The notes under the pieces: generated by a model
Databases searched by the model: none
Seen by the model: the letters and a program-made list of their open reading frames with translations, nothing else
What the model was told of the DNA's origin: nothing
From: CAVZXS01 sp963779325
GTDB taxonomy: Bacteria > Bacteroidota > Bacteroidia > Chitinophagales > Chitinophagaceae
Assembly: GCA_963779325.1 (NCBI GenBank)
Contig: CAVZXS010000026.1
Coordinates: 62,001-126,000, forward strand
DNA: 64,000 nucleotides
Direction: 5' to 3'
Shown: one piece after another, positions 51,306 to 61,260 of the stretch
Position numbering within the stretch: the first letter of the stretch is position 1
How the letters are laid out: each line of letters begins with the position of its first letter
Position numbers and translations under genes: made by a program

Positions 51306-51354
51306 ATTGCACATTGTCTATTGCCTATTGCTTATTGCCCGTTGTCTATTGACA
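51306..51354. repeat. Heptamer array, ATTGnnn units, at the end of mutY
   Basis: ATTGCAC, ATTGTCT, ATTGCCT, ATTGCTT, ATTGCCC, GTTGTCT, ATTGACA in 7-bp steps. The last residues and stop codon of mutY (SIDNGQ, stop at 51332) fall inside it. Confidence 0.9.
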
Positions 51355-52411
51355 AATACTGATTGATAAACTGCGGAAAAGCATATTTCTTCAACAAAGA
51401 TTTTGAAACCCATTTCATTTGTTCGGTTATTTTGGGCTTCTGCTTCACTGCTATTGTTATAAACCGCCCGGTTATTAACTGATGGGAGAGTTGTTGTTTT
51501 ATTACCGGCGAAACTGATTTTACTTCATATTCATTCTTTATTAGTAACCCTTCCGGCAACGCTTTTTTCAATAATTGTTTATAACCGGTTTCTTTGTTCT
51601 TTTCTATCAGCATAAATTCGAATAACTGCTGCCAAATATCTTTGCCGGCACGCTGCCGTATTGCCACTTTATTTTTATATTCAAAAATGATATAATAGAA
51701 AAAACGTTTTTTTATACTTATCTTTTTTTCTTTTACGGGCAGTTTATCTACTTTGTTTTGTAAAAAAGCGACGCAATTTTTTTTCTGCGCACAGGTTAAA
51801 CACAATGGAGCGGCAGGTTTGCATACTACCGCACCAAAATCCATTATAGCCTGGTTATAAATACCCGGAAAATTTTTATCTAATAATTTATTGGCTAATG
51901 CCGTAAACTTATTTTTCCCTTCGGCCGTATCGGTAGCTGTACTTATTCCAAAAAATCTTGCCAATACCCTGAATACATTGCCATCTACAACGGCGTACGG
52001 TAAATTAAAAGCAAATGAACTGATAGCCGCAGCCGTGTAGGGGCCAATGCCTTTCAGGTTTTTTATGTCATCGTATTTAACGGGAAATTCTCCCCTCAGT
52101 TCTTTGGCAATAAACCGGGCGGTATGCAATAAATTTCTGCATCGGGTATAATAACCCAATCCTTCCCAAAGCTTAAAAACCTTTTCGTCCTTCGCATTAG
52201 CTAAATCGTGAATGGTAGGAAAGATTTCAATAAACCTGTTATAATAATTAAGTCCCTGTTCTACTCTTGTTTGTTGTAAAATGATTTCGCTGAGCCATAT
52301 TTTATACGGGTCCTTTTCGCCTTTCCAGGGCATTTGGCGGGTATTTTTTTCTTTATTCCACTTTAATAATTGAGGAGTAAATTTTTTATTATCAGGTTTC
52401 TTTAAGCTCAT
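51332..52411 (-). CDS. mutY: A/G-specific adenine glycosylase
   Basis: A 359-residue base-excision repair enzyme. WLSEIILQQTRVEQGLNYY is the catalytic Glu region; GIGPYTAAAISSFAF is the HhH motif with catalytic Asp in VVDGNVFRVLARF; the iron-sulfur loop has Cys in VCKPAAPLCLTCAQKKNC (spacing 6-2-5). A MutT-like C-terminal domain (about 235-350) recognises 8-oxoG. It removes A opposite 8-oxoG. The ATG at 52411 fits other MutY; an ATG at 52438 adds nine residues. Its final codons are made by a heptamer array. Confidence 0.95.
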   Translation of the reverse strand: MSLKKPDNKKFTPQLLKWNKEKNTRQMPWKGEKDPYKIWLSEIILQQTRVEQGLNYYNRFIEIFPTIHDLANAKDEKVFKLWEGLGYYTRCRNLLHTARFIAKELRGEFPVKYDDIKNLKGIGPYTAAAISSFAFNLPYAVVDGNVFRVLARFFGISTATDTAEGKNKFTALANKLLDKNFPGIYNQAIMDFGAVVCKPAAPLCLTCAQKKNCVAFLQNKVDKLPVKEKKISIKKRFFYYIIFEYKNKVAIRQRAGKDIWQQLFEFMLIEKNKETGYKQLLKKALPEGLLIKNEYEVKSVSPVIKQQLSHQLITGRFITIAVKQKPKITEQMKWVSKSLLKKYAFPQFINQYLSIDNGQ

Positions 52412-52519
52412 TTTTCGGTAGTTTTCAAATATAGTCACAAAAAAAATTCCCTATCCTGTTGACAATCACCAATTTTTGTCTTAAATTGGGTATCAGAAAC
52501 CCCGAAAAAAATTTCAATA

Positions 52520-52807
52520 ATGAGAAAAGCAGACCTGGTAAACCAAATTTCTGATAAGACCGGCATTCCCAAAGTGGATGTATTGGTAACACTGGAAACC
52601 ATGTTTAAAGAAATAAAAGAGTCGCTGGCCAAGGGCGAAAACATCTACGTACGCGGGTTTGGCAGCTTTATTACAAAAAAGAGAGCGGCGAAAATCGGTC
52701 GTAATATTAAAAAGAATATTGCCGTTCATATACCCGAACATTTTATACCTGCATTCAAACCTTCTAAAGAATTTGTAGCAGAGGTTAAAAAGATCAACAC
52801 AGTATAA
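52520..52807 (+). CDS. HU family DNA-binding protein
   Basis: A 95-residue nucleoid protein. MRKADLVNQISDKTGIPKVD opens it, GENIYVRGFGSFITKKRAAK carries the conserved FGSF, and RNIKKN lies in the DNA-binding arm region. It bends DNA as a dimer. The C-terminal tail (PEHFIPAFKPSKEF) is typical of the HU copy conserved in Chitinophagaceae. Divergent from mutY. The next gene starts 23 bases downstream. Confidence 0.95.
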   Translation: MRKADLVNQISDKTGIPKVDVLVTLETMFKEIKESLAKGENIYVRGFGSFITKKRAAKIGRNIKKNIAVHIPEHFIPAFKPSKEFVAEVKKINTV

Positions 52808-52815
52808 TAGCTTTG
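52808..52815 (+). promoter_or_regulatory. -7 box before the TPR gene
   Basis: TAGCTTTG fits TAnnTTTG, directly after the HU stop codon and 15 bases before the TTG start at 52831. Confidence 0.35.
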
Positions 52816-52830
52816 CACAAATTATTTTAA

Positions 52831-53673
52831 TTGAAAAAAGAACAATGGATTGTCTTGGCGGCAGGCTTGCTGCTAGTTTCCTCATTATATTTTTTTGGAA
52901 GAACTGTTGCCGGTAAAAAATCGGTAACGGAATCGGTACAACCTCAAACTGTTTCCGCTATATCGTTCGATACCATCCTATTGCACTCCAAAGAAAAGCT
53001 GACACCCGAACAAAAAGCGGGACTTGATAAACTTGAGCAATTATTACAATCCGGAACCGATACTGCCGGCAAGTTGGCCATTCTTCACCAATTAGCCCAT
53101 TTTTGGTCGGATACCGCCAGGGTTTTTTTACCCTATGCCTGGTACGAAGCCGAGGCAGCAAGGTTGGATAATTCAGAAAAAAACCTCACCTTTGCCGCCC
53201 GCCTTTTTTTGGATGATGTAAAAGGCGGCAGTTCCTCCGCATTGAAGAAATGGGGAGCCTTACAAGCTAAGGACTTGTTTGAACGATCTTTGAAGATTAA
53301 CCCGAAAAATGATTCGGCCAAAATTGGTCTCGGCGCCTGTTATGTTTTTGGCGAAATCGATCCGCAGCCTATGACAGGTATAAATATTATACGCGATGTA
53401 CTGGCAAAAGACAGTACAAATATTTATGCGCTGATGACATTAGCCAACGGTTCTTTGCTTTCGGGCCAGTATGAAAAAGCCGTACAACGCTTTGAGAGCA
53501 TTTTGAAAATTGACTCGAATAATATAGAAGCCACTTTGCTGCTGGCCGAAACATACGAACGGACGGGAAATAAAGAAGCCGCCGTTAAAATGTACAAAAG
53601 AGGTATGGTTTTAATTAAAAGAGAAGACATTAAAGCCGAGATACAAAAAAGAATAGACGGGTTAGAGAAATAA
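52831..53673 (+). CDS. TPR protein, membrane-anchored
   Basis: A 280-residue protein. Its start is TTG at 52831 (no ATG near). It has one N-terminal helix (IVLAAGLLLVSSLYFFG) and then TPR repeats (about 165-270: KDSTNIYALMTLANGSLLSG, YEKAVQRFESILKIDSNN, LAETYERTGNKEAAVKMYKR). Likely anchored in the inner membrane and facing the periplasm, a scaffold for an unknown complex. The location between HU and the mS38-like gene is conserved in related genomes, as far as I recall. A -7 box just upstream suggests its own promoter. Confidence 0.82.
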   Translation: MKKEQWIVLAAGLLLVSSLYFFGRTVAGKKSVTESVQPQTVSAISFDTILLHSKEKLTPEQKAGLDKLEQLLQSGTDTAGKLAILHQLAHFWSDTARVFLPYAWYEAEAARLDNSEKNLTFAARLFLDDVKGGSSSALKKWGALQAKDLFERSLKINPKNDSAKIGLGACYVFGEIDPQPMTGINIIRDVLAKDSTNIYALMTLANGSLLSGQYEKAVQRFESILKIDSNNIEATLLLAETYERTGNKEAAVKMYKRGMVLIKREDIKAEIQKRIDGLEK

Positions 53674-53729
53674 CGTATTTAAAGTTTTTAGAAACTTATT
53701 TATAAACAAAACAATTAAAATTATTTAGT

Positions 53730-53825
53730 ATGCCTTGTGGTAAAAAGAGAAAGCGTCATAAAATTGCGACGCACAAGCGTAAAAAAAGACTGAGAAAAAA
53801 TCGTCATAAGAAAAGAAATAAATAA
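53730..53825 (+). CDS. Tiny basic protein of the AURKAIP1/COX24 (mS38-like) family
   Basis: A 31-residue protein, MPCGKKRKRHKIATHKRKKR and then LRKNRHKKRNK. More than half of residues are Lys, Arg or His. This matches the small bacterial AURKAIP1/COX24-domain proteins, likely ribosome-bound by analogy with mitochondrial mS38. ATG at 53730. A clear terminator follows 29 bases after the stop codon. Found by reading, as it is too short for most gene finders. Confidence 0.8.
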   Translation: MPCGKKRKRHKIATHKRKKRLRKNRHKKRNK

Positions 53826-53853
53826 AATTTATTCTTTCTTATGAAAATGAATA

Positions 53854-53890
53854 TGCCCCCGATAGAACAAATCGGGGGTATTTTCAGTTT
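53854..53890 (+). terminator. Terminator after the tiny basic gene
   Basis: GCCCCCGAT (53855-53863) pairs with ATCGGGGGT (53871-53879), with a 7-nt loop, followed by ATTTTCAGTTTT. The remaining 53891-54060 gap shows nothing else. Confidence 0.65.
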
Positions 53891-54075
53891 TCCTGATTGC
53901 GGCTGTTTTAAATGTACTTACTCACTGTTTATTAGTTCAATAAAGTTCATTGGGTCTTTTGATTATCAAACTAACCATATAACCTTCAGGAATTACCCCG
54001 CAGAGACCCGGTAACAGAGCGCATTCGGTATTTACCTACATAAAGCATACTGCACCCGTAAAGGAGGTGGTTACA

Positions 54076-55629
54076 GTGAACAAAGAACTTATTATTAATG
54101 CTGCCCCGCAGGGAGTGGAGATTGCCCTGTTGGAAGACAAGAAACTGGTAGAGCTGCACAATGAAAAAAGTGATGCCCGTTTTGCAGTAGGAGATTTGTA
54201 CTTGGGAAAAGTGAAAAAACTTATACCCGGGTTGAATGCCGCGTTTGTAGATGTAGGGTTTGAAAAAGACGCCTTCCTGCATTATACGGATCTGAGTCCC
54301 TATGCAAAATCCTTACTCAAGTTTACTCAAATGAGTATGGCCGAAAACAGTACTGAAGGACTTGATTTTGCAAAATTTCAAGTGGAGCCTGAGATTATTA
54401 AAACCGGTAAAATTAATGAAGTATTGGCCGGCAAGCCCAATATTTTAGTACAAATATTAAAAGAACCCATTGCAGCAAAAGGCCCAAGGCTCAGTTGCGA
54501 GTTATCACTCCCCGGTCGTTTTGTAGTTATTACTCCTTTCAATAATATAGTAGCGGTATCAAGAAAAATACACAGCGGCGAAGAAAGAAAGCGACTGCAA
54601 AAAATTGTAGAAGCCATTAAGCCAAAAAATTTTGGCGTGATAGTACGCACCGCCGCCGAAGGAAAAAATACAGCCGAACTGCATGAAGACCTTACTGATT
54701 TGGCAGCCACCTGGAAATCCATTCAACATAATTTAAAAGGCGCTGTAGCACCCAATAAAATTTTGAGTGAGCAAACAAAGACAACCAGTATGCTCCGCGA
54801 TTTATTGAATGCCGATTTCAATAAGATTGTGGTAAACGATAGAAATATTTATAATGACACCAAGGCTTACATTCAACGTATTGCTCCTGAAAAAGCGGAG
54901 ATAGTAAGTTTTTATCAAAACGGTTCTCCCATCTTTGACAGCTTTGGTATTACCAAACAAGTGAAAGGAAGCTTTGGTAAAACGGTTAACCTTGATAGCG
55001 GCGCTTATCTTATTATTGAACATACCGAAGCATTGCATGTAATAGATGTAAACAGCGGGTACAAAAGTGTAAGTAATAACCAGGAGCAGAATGCGATGGA
55101 GACCAACCTGGAAGCGGCAGAAGAAATAGCAAGACAATTACGATTAAGAGATATCGGCGGAATAATAGTGGTAGATTTTATTGATATGAAATTACCGGAG
55201 AACAGGAAGCGATTGGCCGACAAGATGGAAGAATTTATGTCGCCTGACAGGGCTAAGCATGCGGTACTGCCTATATCAAAGTTTGGCCTGATGCAGATTA
55301 CCCGCCAGCGTATGAAGCCCGAGATGAATATTAATACGCAGGAAGTTTGTCCCAGTTGCGACGGCACCGGCAAAATTGCTTCTGCCTTAATATTGGAAGA
55401 TGAAATAGAAAAGAACCTGAATTATTTAATTATGCATAAGCATAATAATCTCAGCATTGTAGTTCATCCTATCATCTATGCTTATTTAACCAAGGGTTTT
55501 ATGTGGCAAAAGAAACTTTGGAAATGGAGAAGAAAATTCGGGCAACGCATAAAAATTTCTGAGAATACAAATTATCATTTAACCGAGTTCCGTTTTTTTG
55601 ACGGGCATGAAGAAGAGATAAAGTTGTAA
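54076..55629 (+). CDS. rng: Ribonuclease G (Rne/Rng family)
   Basis: A 517-residue endoribonuclease. The N-terminal S1 domain (about 35-130) is followed by the RNase E/G core: LHVIDVNSGYKSV and GGIIVVDFIDMKLPENRKRL contain the two catalytic Asp, and CPSCDGTGK is the zinc-link motif. Acts in 16S rRNA maturation and RNA turnover. The GTG at 54076 is preferred over the GTG at 54067 because a strong Shine-Dalgarno AAAGGAGG (54060-54067) lies 8 bases upstream of it. A perfect SD is unusual in this phylum and may mean tight translational control. No RNase E-type long C-terminal scaffold is present. Confidence 0.95.
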   Translation: MNKELIINAAPQGVEIALLEDKKLVELHNEKSDARFAVGDLYLGKVKKLIPGLNAAFVDVGFEKDAFLHYTDLSPYAKSLLKFTQMSMAENSTEGLDFAKFQVEPEIIKTGKINEVLAGKPNILVQILKEPIAAKGPRLSCELSLPGRFVVITPFNNIVAVSRKIHSGEERKRLQKIVEAIKPKNFGVIVRTAAEGKNTAELHEDLTDLAATWKSIQHNLKGAVAPNKILSEQTKTTSMLRDLLNADFNKIVVNDRNIYNDTKAYIQRIAPEKAEIVSFYQNGSPIFDSFGITKQVKGSFGKTVNLDSGAYLIIEHTEALHVIDVNSGYKSVSNNQEQNAMETNLEAAEEIARQLRLRDIGGIIVVDFIDMKLPENRKRLADKMEEFMSPDRAKHAVLPISKFGLMQITRQRMKPEMNINTQEVCPSCDGTGKIASALILEDEIEKNLNYLIMHKHNNLSIVVHPIIYAYLTKGFMWQKKLWKWRRKFGQRIKISENTNYHLTEFRFFDGHEEEIKL

Positions 55630-55650
55630 AAGTTCTTTGCACTATACAAA

Positions 55651-55680
55651 AAACCCGCTTCGATTGGAGCGGGTTTTTTT
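55651..55680. terminator. Bidirectional terminator between rng and susD
   Basis: AAACCCGCT (55651-55659) pairs with AGCGGGTTT (55668-55676), with T-run to 55680 on plus and A-run before it on the other strand. Serves both rng (+) and the convergent susD (-). Confidence 0.8.
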
Positions 55681-55699
55681 ATTAAGTAAAATACGATTA

Positions 55700-57145
55700 T
55701 TAATAGCCCGGATTTTGTGTCATAGCAGAATTTGCCAATAACTCATCCAGCGGAATAGGCCATACCCATTTTATACTTGAACTTGTTAATGAAGTCTCCA
55801 TTTGAGCATTAGGATTTCCTAATCCGGCAAATGGTCTTACTACAGTACGGTTTGTTCTTTTCAAATCAAACCAACGATGACCTTCTATACATAATTCGCG
55901 ACGGCGTTCATTTGCTATTTCATCTTTTAAGCCTGTTCCTGTATAACTGACATTTGTCCAGCCTGTAATACGAGCCGTTTTTAAAGCATTCAAATCTGCA
56001 CTGGCAGCAGCATCCTGACCCGAAGTATTGGCATTAGCCTCTGAACGAATAAGGTACATCTCAGCAACACGGAAAACCTTAAAATTAACTACATTATCAG
56101 AAGCGGACCCCTTGCCTTTAAATTTCTGAAAAGCATAATTGTCCGTACCTGCAGTAGTACTTCTTATAAAGAAATAAGTGCTGAAACGAATATCATTGGT
56201 CCGATCATAAAGATTTAATAAGGTTGCGTGAGCACCGAATGTATTACGATTGGCCCTGAAAGACATTATATCAGTACTGGGTATCGGGCTACCCGGGTCA
56301 CCTGCATTATTCTGTACAGCCCAAATAACTTCATTCGCATTTGCATCATTCCAAATACCTGCAAAACTTGACCTTGCCGATAAAGGGAACTGGTTAATAC
56401 ATAGCGTGGCATTTGATATAGCTGTAGGGTAATCTTTCGCATACAGTGCAACTTTTGCCAAAGCCGCTCTTGCGCCCCACACATCTATATAGCCCCTGTT
56501 TCCGGAGGCGTTTACTGCACGATCTACATCAAGCAATAAGGTAATTGCTTTTGTGAGATCAGCATAAACAGCATCATACACTTCCTTTACAGCGTTTCTG
56601 GCAGGAAAGCTATTATCTGTTGTTGTTTTAACAGGCACACCGGGATCAGTTGAGTTTCTATCCAGGTTATTTGAAAATGATTTTAATAAATCAAAATGAG
56701 CAATTGCTCTTGCGGCCAATGCCTGACCTAAAATACGATTATATTTTTTTTCATTCTCTGATTTAAACTGATCGATACCTGTGATAATAACATTAGCTTG
56801 TCTTATAGTGGTATAAGGTGTCAGCCAAACTCCTGCCATATATCCTTCATTACCTAAGTACTCCCAATTAGCAATATCTTGATAATTAACCAATGATTCA
56901 ATGGTTTCATACACATTATCAGTAGGGGCTTCTGATGTGCAGCCTAAGAAGCCATTATAATAATTAGCCGATGCAAAGTTTGTATAAGCACCATTTAACT
57001 GACTATTATAATCATCAAGGTTGTTAAATGCATTCCCTGTAGTAGAGGAATAAGGCGGTAACAACTCCAGATCTTTTTTGCAGGAAGTAAACATTAGACT
57101 TGCTGCAAGCAGCGAATAAACAGAATATTTTAATATATGTTTCAT
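55700..57145 (-). CDS. RagB/SusD family nutrient-uptake lipoprotein
   Basis: A 481-residue surface lipoprotein. The signal peptide YSVYSLLAASLMFTSCKKDL has a lipobox Cys; then the SusD TPR-like helices (about 30-220) and a carbohydrate-binding fold. ANERRRELCIEGHRWFDLKR near the end is the family signature. It binds a glycan or peptide and feeds the SusC partner. It is 20 bases after the frameshifted SusC gene, so the pair is an operon. Confidence 0.95.
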   Translation of the reverse strand: MKHILKYSVYSLLAASLMFTSCKKDLELLPPYSSTTGNAFNNLDDYNSQLNGAYTNFASANYYNGFLGCTSEAPTDNVYETIESLVNYQDIANWEYLGNEGYMAGVWLTPYTTIRQANVIITGIDQFKSENEKKYNRILGQALAARAIAHFDLLKSFSNNLDRNSTDPGVPVKTTTDNSFPARNAVKEVYDAVYADLTKAITLLLDVDRAVNASGNRGYIDVWGARAALAKVALYAKDYPTAISNATLCINQFPLSARSSFAGIWNDANANEVIWAVQNNAGDPGSPIPSTDIMSFRANRNTFGAHATLLNLYDRTNDIRFSTYFFIRSTTAGTDNYAFQKFKGKGSASDNVVNFKVFRVAEMYLIRSEANANTSGQDAAASADLNALKTARITGWTNVSYTGTGLKDEIANERRRELCIEGHRWFDLKRTNRTVVRPFAGLGNPNAQMETSLTSSSIKWVWPIPLDELLANSAMTQNPGY

Positions 57146-57164
57146 AATATTTAATCAGTTTGGT

Positions 57165-60100
57165 TTAGAAATTTACACGAATACCGGCCTGCGCTGTTCT
57201 CAGTGCAGGATATTGAGCTCCTGTTACAGATGCACCCGGGAATTCCGGATCACGACCGCGATATTTTGTAGATACCCAAAGATTGGTACCATTTACATAC
57301 ACCATGATACCTTTAAGTTTTATTGTTTCTGCAATTTTCTTTGGTAAAGAATAGCTTAAACTTACATTACGCAAACGGAGGAAAGAATTATCCTCAAGGT
57401 AACGTGTTGTTTCATATTCAAAAAGACTGTTTGGGCTTGGAATATCAGTAATATCACCGGGGGTTTTCCACTCCTTTAAAAGATCAGCATTAATATTATC
57501 ATAATAATAATCCGGGTTTTCCAGGTTAGCTCTTTCATTATTATAAACCACTGAATTAAGCATATAAGTAAACTGCGTGGTCAATGCTATCCCTTTATAA
57601 TCTACACTAAAGCCAAAACCGCCGAAAATATTTGGATCCTGATGTTCCCTGTGTTCTTCTGTCATCAAGATCGAATGTCTCTGTTAATGATTTATCCAAT
57701 TTTTTATATTGGGCTTCTCCGTTGGCGGGGTTTACACCGGCATAATCAACAAGATAAACTGAGTTAAGAGGTAATCCTTTTATGGTAGCAATAAAACCGG
57801 TAATTGAAGTATCTCTTACATCAAGTTTGGTAACTTCATTCTTGTTGTAAGTTATATTACCTGTAACAGATATTTTCCAATCCCTGTTTCTGACGATATC
57901 ATAGTTTGCATTGAATTCAATACCCCTGTTTCGTACAGCACCAATATTAGTAGTTACAGAAGTAAAGCCTGTTGTCCTTGATAATTGGCGGGGGAAGAAC
58001 AAGTTATCTGTTACTTCATTATAAACTTCTATACCACCTGAAACTTTATTTTTGAACAAGCTGAATTCAAGACCGGTATTAAACTTTGTTCTTGATTCCC
58101 ATTGCAGATCAGGCAAATCAATGGAAGTCTGCTGATTTCCCAAAGTCGCATTATACAGCCTTGTACCGATTCCACCTTGAGAAGCATAAAAACCAATGCC
58201 TTCCTGGCTACCAACTGTTCCGTAACTGGCTTTAAATTTCAAGCTGGACAACCATGAGTTTTTTAAGTTTTGCATAAAGCTTTCGTCAGTAACAATCCAG
58301 CTTACACCAACACCGCCAAAGTTAGCATAACGCTTATCTTCTCCAAATCTTGAAGAACCGTCACGACGGAAATTAGCATTTAAAAAATATTTGTTCCTGA
58401 ATCCATAATTAGCGGTCGCAAAATATGACTGCAATCTTGCTTCGCCACCTCCACCACGCAAACGCGGTATCAGATCTGCATTGACTGTAAATCCTGCTTC
58501 ATTTTGAAAAGGGCTGGCTAATAAAAAGCCGGTATATCCGTTATTCTCAGTTTTTGCAGCTATATACTCATAATAAATACCTCCGTCAATTGTATGGTCA
58601 CCAAACGCATTAGTATAGTTTAATGAATTAGTGTTGGTAATTCGTTGGCTTTTAAAATTATCTCTTGCAAAAGAGCTGGTACGGAAGTTAGCACTGGCGC
58701 CACTTGCAGGACGGGGGTTAAAGCCGCCGCTATAGGTTTTGCGATCAATAAAGTCAGTTAATTCATCTTGGTTATAGTCTATTCCATAAACAGTTTTTAA
58801 TGACAACCCTTTTATAAAGGGAATACGGTACTCTGCATTAGCTGATGCCACTACACGTATTTGTTTATCCTTGTTATTATTCCAAAAAAGTTGTGTAGTA
58901 CCAATTGGCTGAAATGTTTCAGTAATTCTCGGTCTTGTTAACAAAGATCCTCCCGGAACAAAGTTACCGGCTGCATTATATGTGCCGGGAACAAACTCCT
59001 GCTCATAAGGATTAGCCCATTGTAAGGCATTCAAAGGTGATGCTATTCCCGCATTTATCTCTGCCGTATTGCTGTAACCGGAATAAGCACCGGTAGTATT
59101 AATGCCAAAAGTAAAATCACCTGCATCTTGTGTCACGTTCGCTCTGCCGGTTAAGCGATCAAATCCTGTATTTACTAAACTTCCTTCTTGTTTAAAGTAA
59201 TTAACAGAAACAAAATATTTCGTTTTGTCTGAGCCGCCTGAAGCAGAACCGTTTAAATTATATGTCCGACCGGTACGAGTTAATAATTTCTTCCAATCTG
59301 TGTTAATTTTGCGAAGCGAATCTATCTCTCCGGTTGAATAAAACTCTAAAGAACTACCGCCTCTTCCCAATTCATAATCTATTTTTTCATTAGTAGTCAT
59401 CAACCGAAAATCGTTGAAATCAGGGAATGTTGACCAACCGGTATAAGCATCAACTTCTAATTTAGGTTTACCTGAATTTCCTTTACGCGTTGTAACTACT
59501 ATTACGCCATTACCACCGCGAGAACCATATAAGGATGATGCGACTGCATCTTTCAATACCGCTACATTTTCTATATCATTAGGATTCAAAAGGGCAAAAT
59601 CACCGGCACCTATCTGAATACCATCTACTATGAATATAGGTTCAGTAGATCCTTGGATAGAGCCACGGCCGCGAATAATAATACTACCGCTGTTGCCGGG
59701 TTGCCCGGAAGAAGCTCTCAACAATAAGCCGGGTGTTTGCCCCTGTAAAACTTGGTCAAAAGATGCAATGGGCGTTGTACGAATATTATCCCCTTTTACA
59801 ATACCCGCCGAACCTGCAAAACTCCTTTTGGATTGGGCTTTATAACCTGTAACCACTACTTCGGTTAGTGATTTGTTTTCGCCGGAAACCATTTTCACCA
59901 TGGCTATCCCCCCCTCAATACTTACTTCCTGATCATTATACCCAACAGAGGAAATAACAAGGAATTTAACCGATGCCGGTACAGGTACTGAAAAAGAGCC
60001 ATCGCTACCTGTAATACCAAGGCCTTTACCACCATAACTGATTGTGGCGCCAAACAGGCCGGTACCATCTTTAGAATCGGTAACCTTACCGGTAACGGTT

Positions 60101-60171
60101 TTTGTTTGAGCCAATAGTTGCTGCGACAGCAATATGAGGCTACTCAATAAGAGCAGTTTTAGTTTTCTCAT
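57165..60171 (-). pseudogene. SusC/RagA TonB-dependent receptor, frameshifted
   Basis: The gene is read in two frames. The first, from the ATG at 60171, covers about 854 residues: signal peptide (MRKLKLLLLSSLILLSQQLL), CarboxypepD_reg domain (KTVTGKVTDSKDGTGLFGAT), plug (SFDQVLQGQTPGLLLRASSG) and most of the barrel. It loses frame near 57625-57650, where DLDDRRTQGTS should continue into the DPNIFGGFGFSVDYKG segment but reads KYFRRFWL and stops at 57607. The second frame (57668 to 57165) gives the rest, ending RTAQAGIRVNF. Together they make about 1001 residues, the normal size. A single missing base near GGATCCAAAT explains it. Whether real or an error is open. Confidence 0.85.
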
Positions 60172-60418
60172 GTGATTTAAGTTTAGTTTAGAAGAAGACA
60201 AATATAAGTTAACGACCCGTTAACAAAAAAATATAGACAATGAAAACACTACGGATTGCTGCACGGTGATTTAATTAATTACAGATACGTTCATTTAAAA
60301 TACCATGTTTATAAAAGTAAAGAATCAAGGTTGAAAATGCTAAACAACGAAAAATCACTTATAAAAAACCAAAAGGGGCGACTCCCGACCGTTCCCGTTT
60401 CTACTAAAGTATACAGCT

Positions 60419-61159
60419 TTACTCCAATTTATCCGTTGATTCTAAGTTCTTTTTGTTGTAATAATCCAGAAAATTGGTGACATCCGATTCCTGTTTAAAA
60501 TTGAGATTGTTTTGCTTAATCCAGGCCGAATATTTCGAAGCAGCGGGTATCAGTACCAAGAAATTATCCCGGTTAAGTTTTTTAATCTTTTCGACACGTT
60601 TGTCCCTTTCTAAAAAATACTCTGCAACATCCTTAAAGTAATAATTCTTGAGTGTGCCAAAATGTGAATCAGTACTTTCAATATTACGCTTAGTAGTCTT
60701 AAGTAATTTAATATTACCTGAATTCATTTGCTGAACTAAAGTATTCCGCTGCTTTTTAATCAGGTCTACTTCGGCTATATACCTGAATATGGCTTTAATT
60801 TTTGGGGGTCCCGCACTATCATTAATAACGCCGTATACAATAACTTTTTTCACTTTTGACTCATTAACCGCTTTTTCAGTACCACGCCGGTCCCGAAAAA
60901 AAATAAGCCCTGAGTATATATCAATTTTTACAGGATAATATCCGTAAGAAGAATCACGGGAATCAAATAGTTGCCCTGCATTCCATTCATCATCCCAATA
61001 CTGACTTCCTTTTACATTAACCTGCGCAGTTCCGTCCGGGTTATACCCGTATTTTTTAACATCATTAAAAATTTGAGTTTGTGAAGCGGGAGGTTCTTGC
61101 GAAAAGCATGTAACGCTGTAAATCAAAAAGACTAAAAAAGAGTTGCGGCGTTTTTTCAC
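60419..61159 (-). CDS. Exported protein, function unknown
   Basis: A 246-residue protein with a signal peptide ending VTCFSQEPP. The mature part has DIYSGLIFFRDRRGTEKAVN and an FLVLIPAASKYSAWIKQNNL segment, with many Lys. I do not recognise the family. It lies between two SusCD loci, 169 bp after the lipoprotein gene 61329-62246 on the same strand, and may belong to either. No transmembrane helix after the signal peptide. Confidence 0.75.
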   Translation of the reverse strand: MKKRRNSFLVFLIYSVTCFSQEPPASQTQIFNDVKKYGYNPDGTAQVNVKGSQYWDDEWNAGQLFDSRDSSYGYYPVKIDIYSGLIFFRDRRGTEKAVNESKVKKVIVYGVINDSAGPPKIKAIFRYIAEVDLIKKQRNTLVQQMNSGNIKLLKTTKRNIESTDSHFGTLKNYYFKDVAEYFLERDKRVEKIKKLNRDNFLVLIPAASKYSAWIKQNNLNFKQESDVTNFLDYYNKKNLESTDKLE

Positions 61160-61260
61160 AGCCTTTTAATTTAAATTGATGTAATACCGTTTATGTTTCA
61201 TAAATAATCCAACCAATTCCGGTATTATACCGATATAACATCCGTAATAGCTTGATAAAG

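Noticed and set aside
57600..57670. Programmed ribosomal frameshift in SusC
   Set aside because: No slippery heptamer or downstream pseudoknot is visible and SusC genes are not known to use one; a base loss is simpler.
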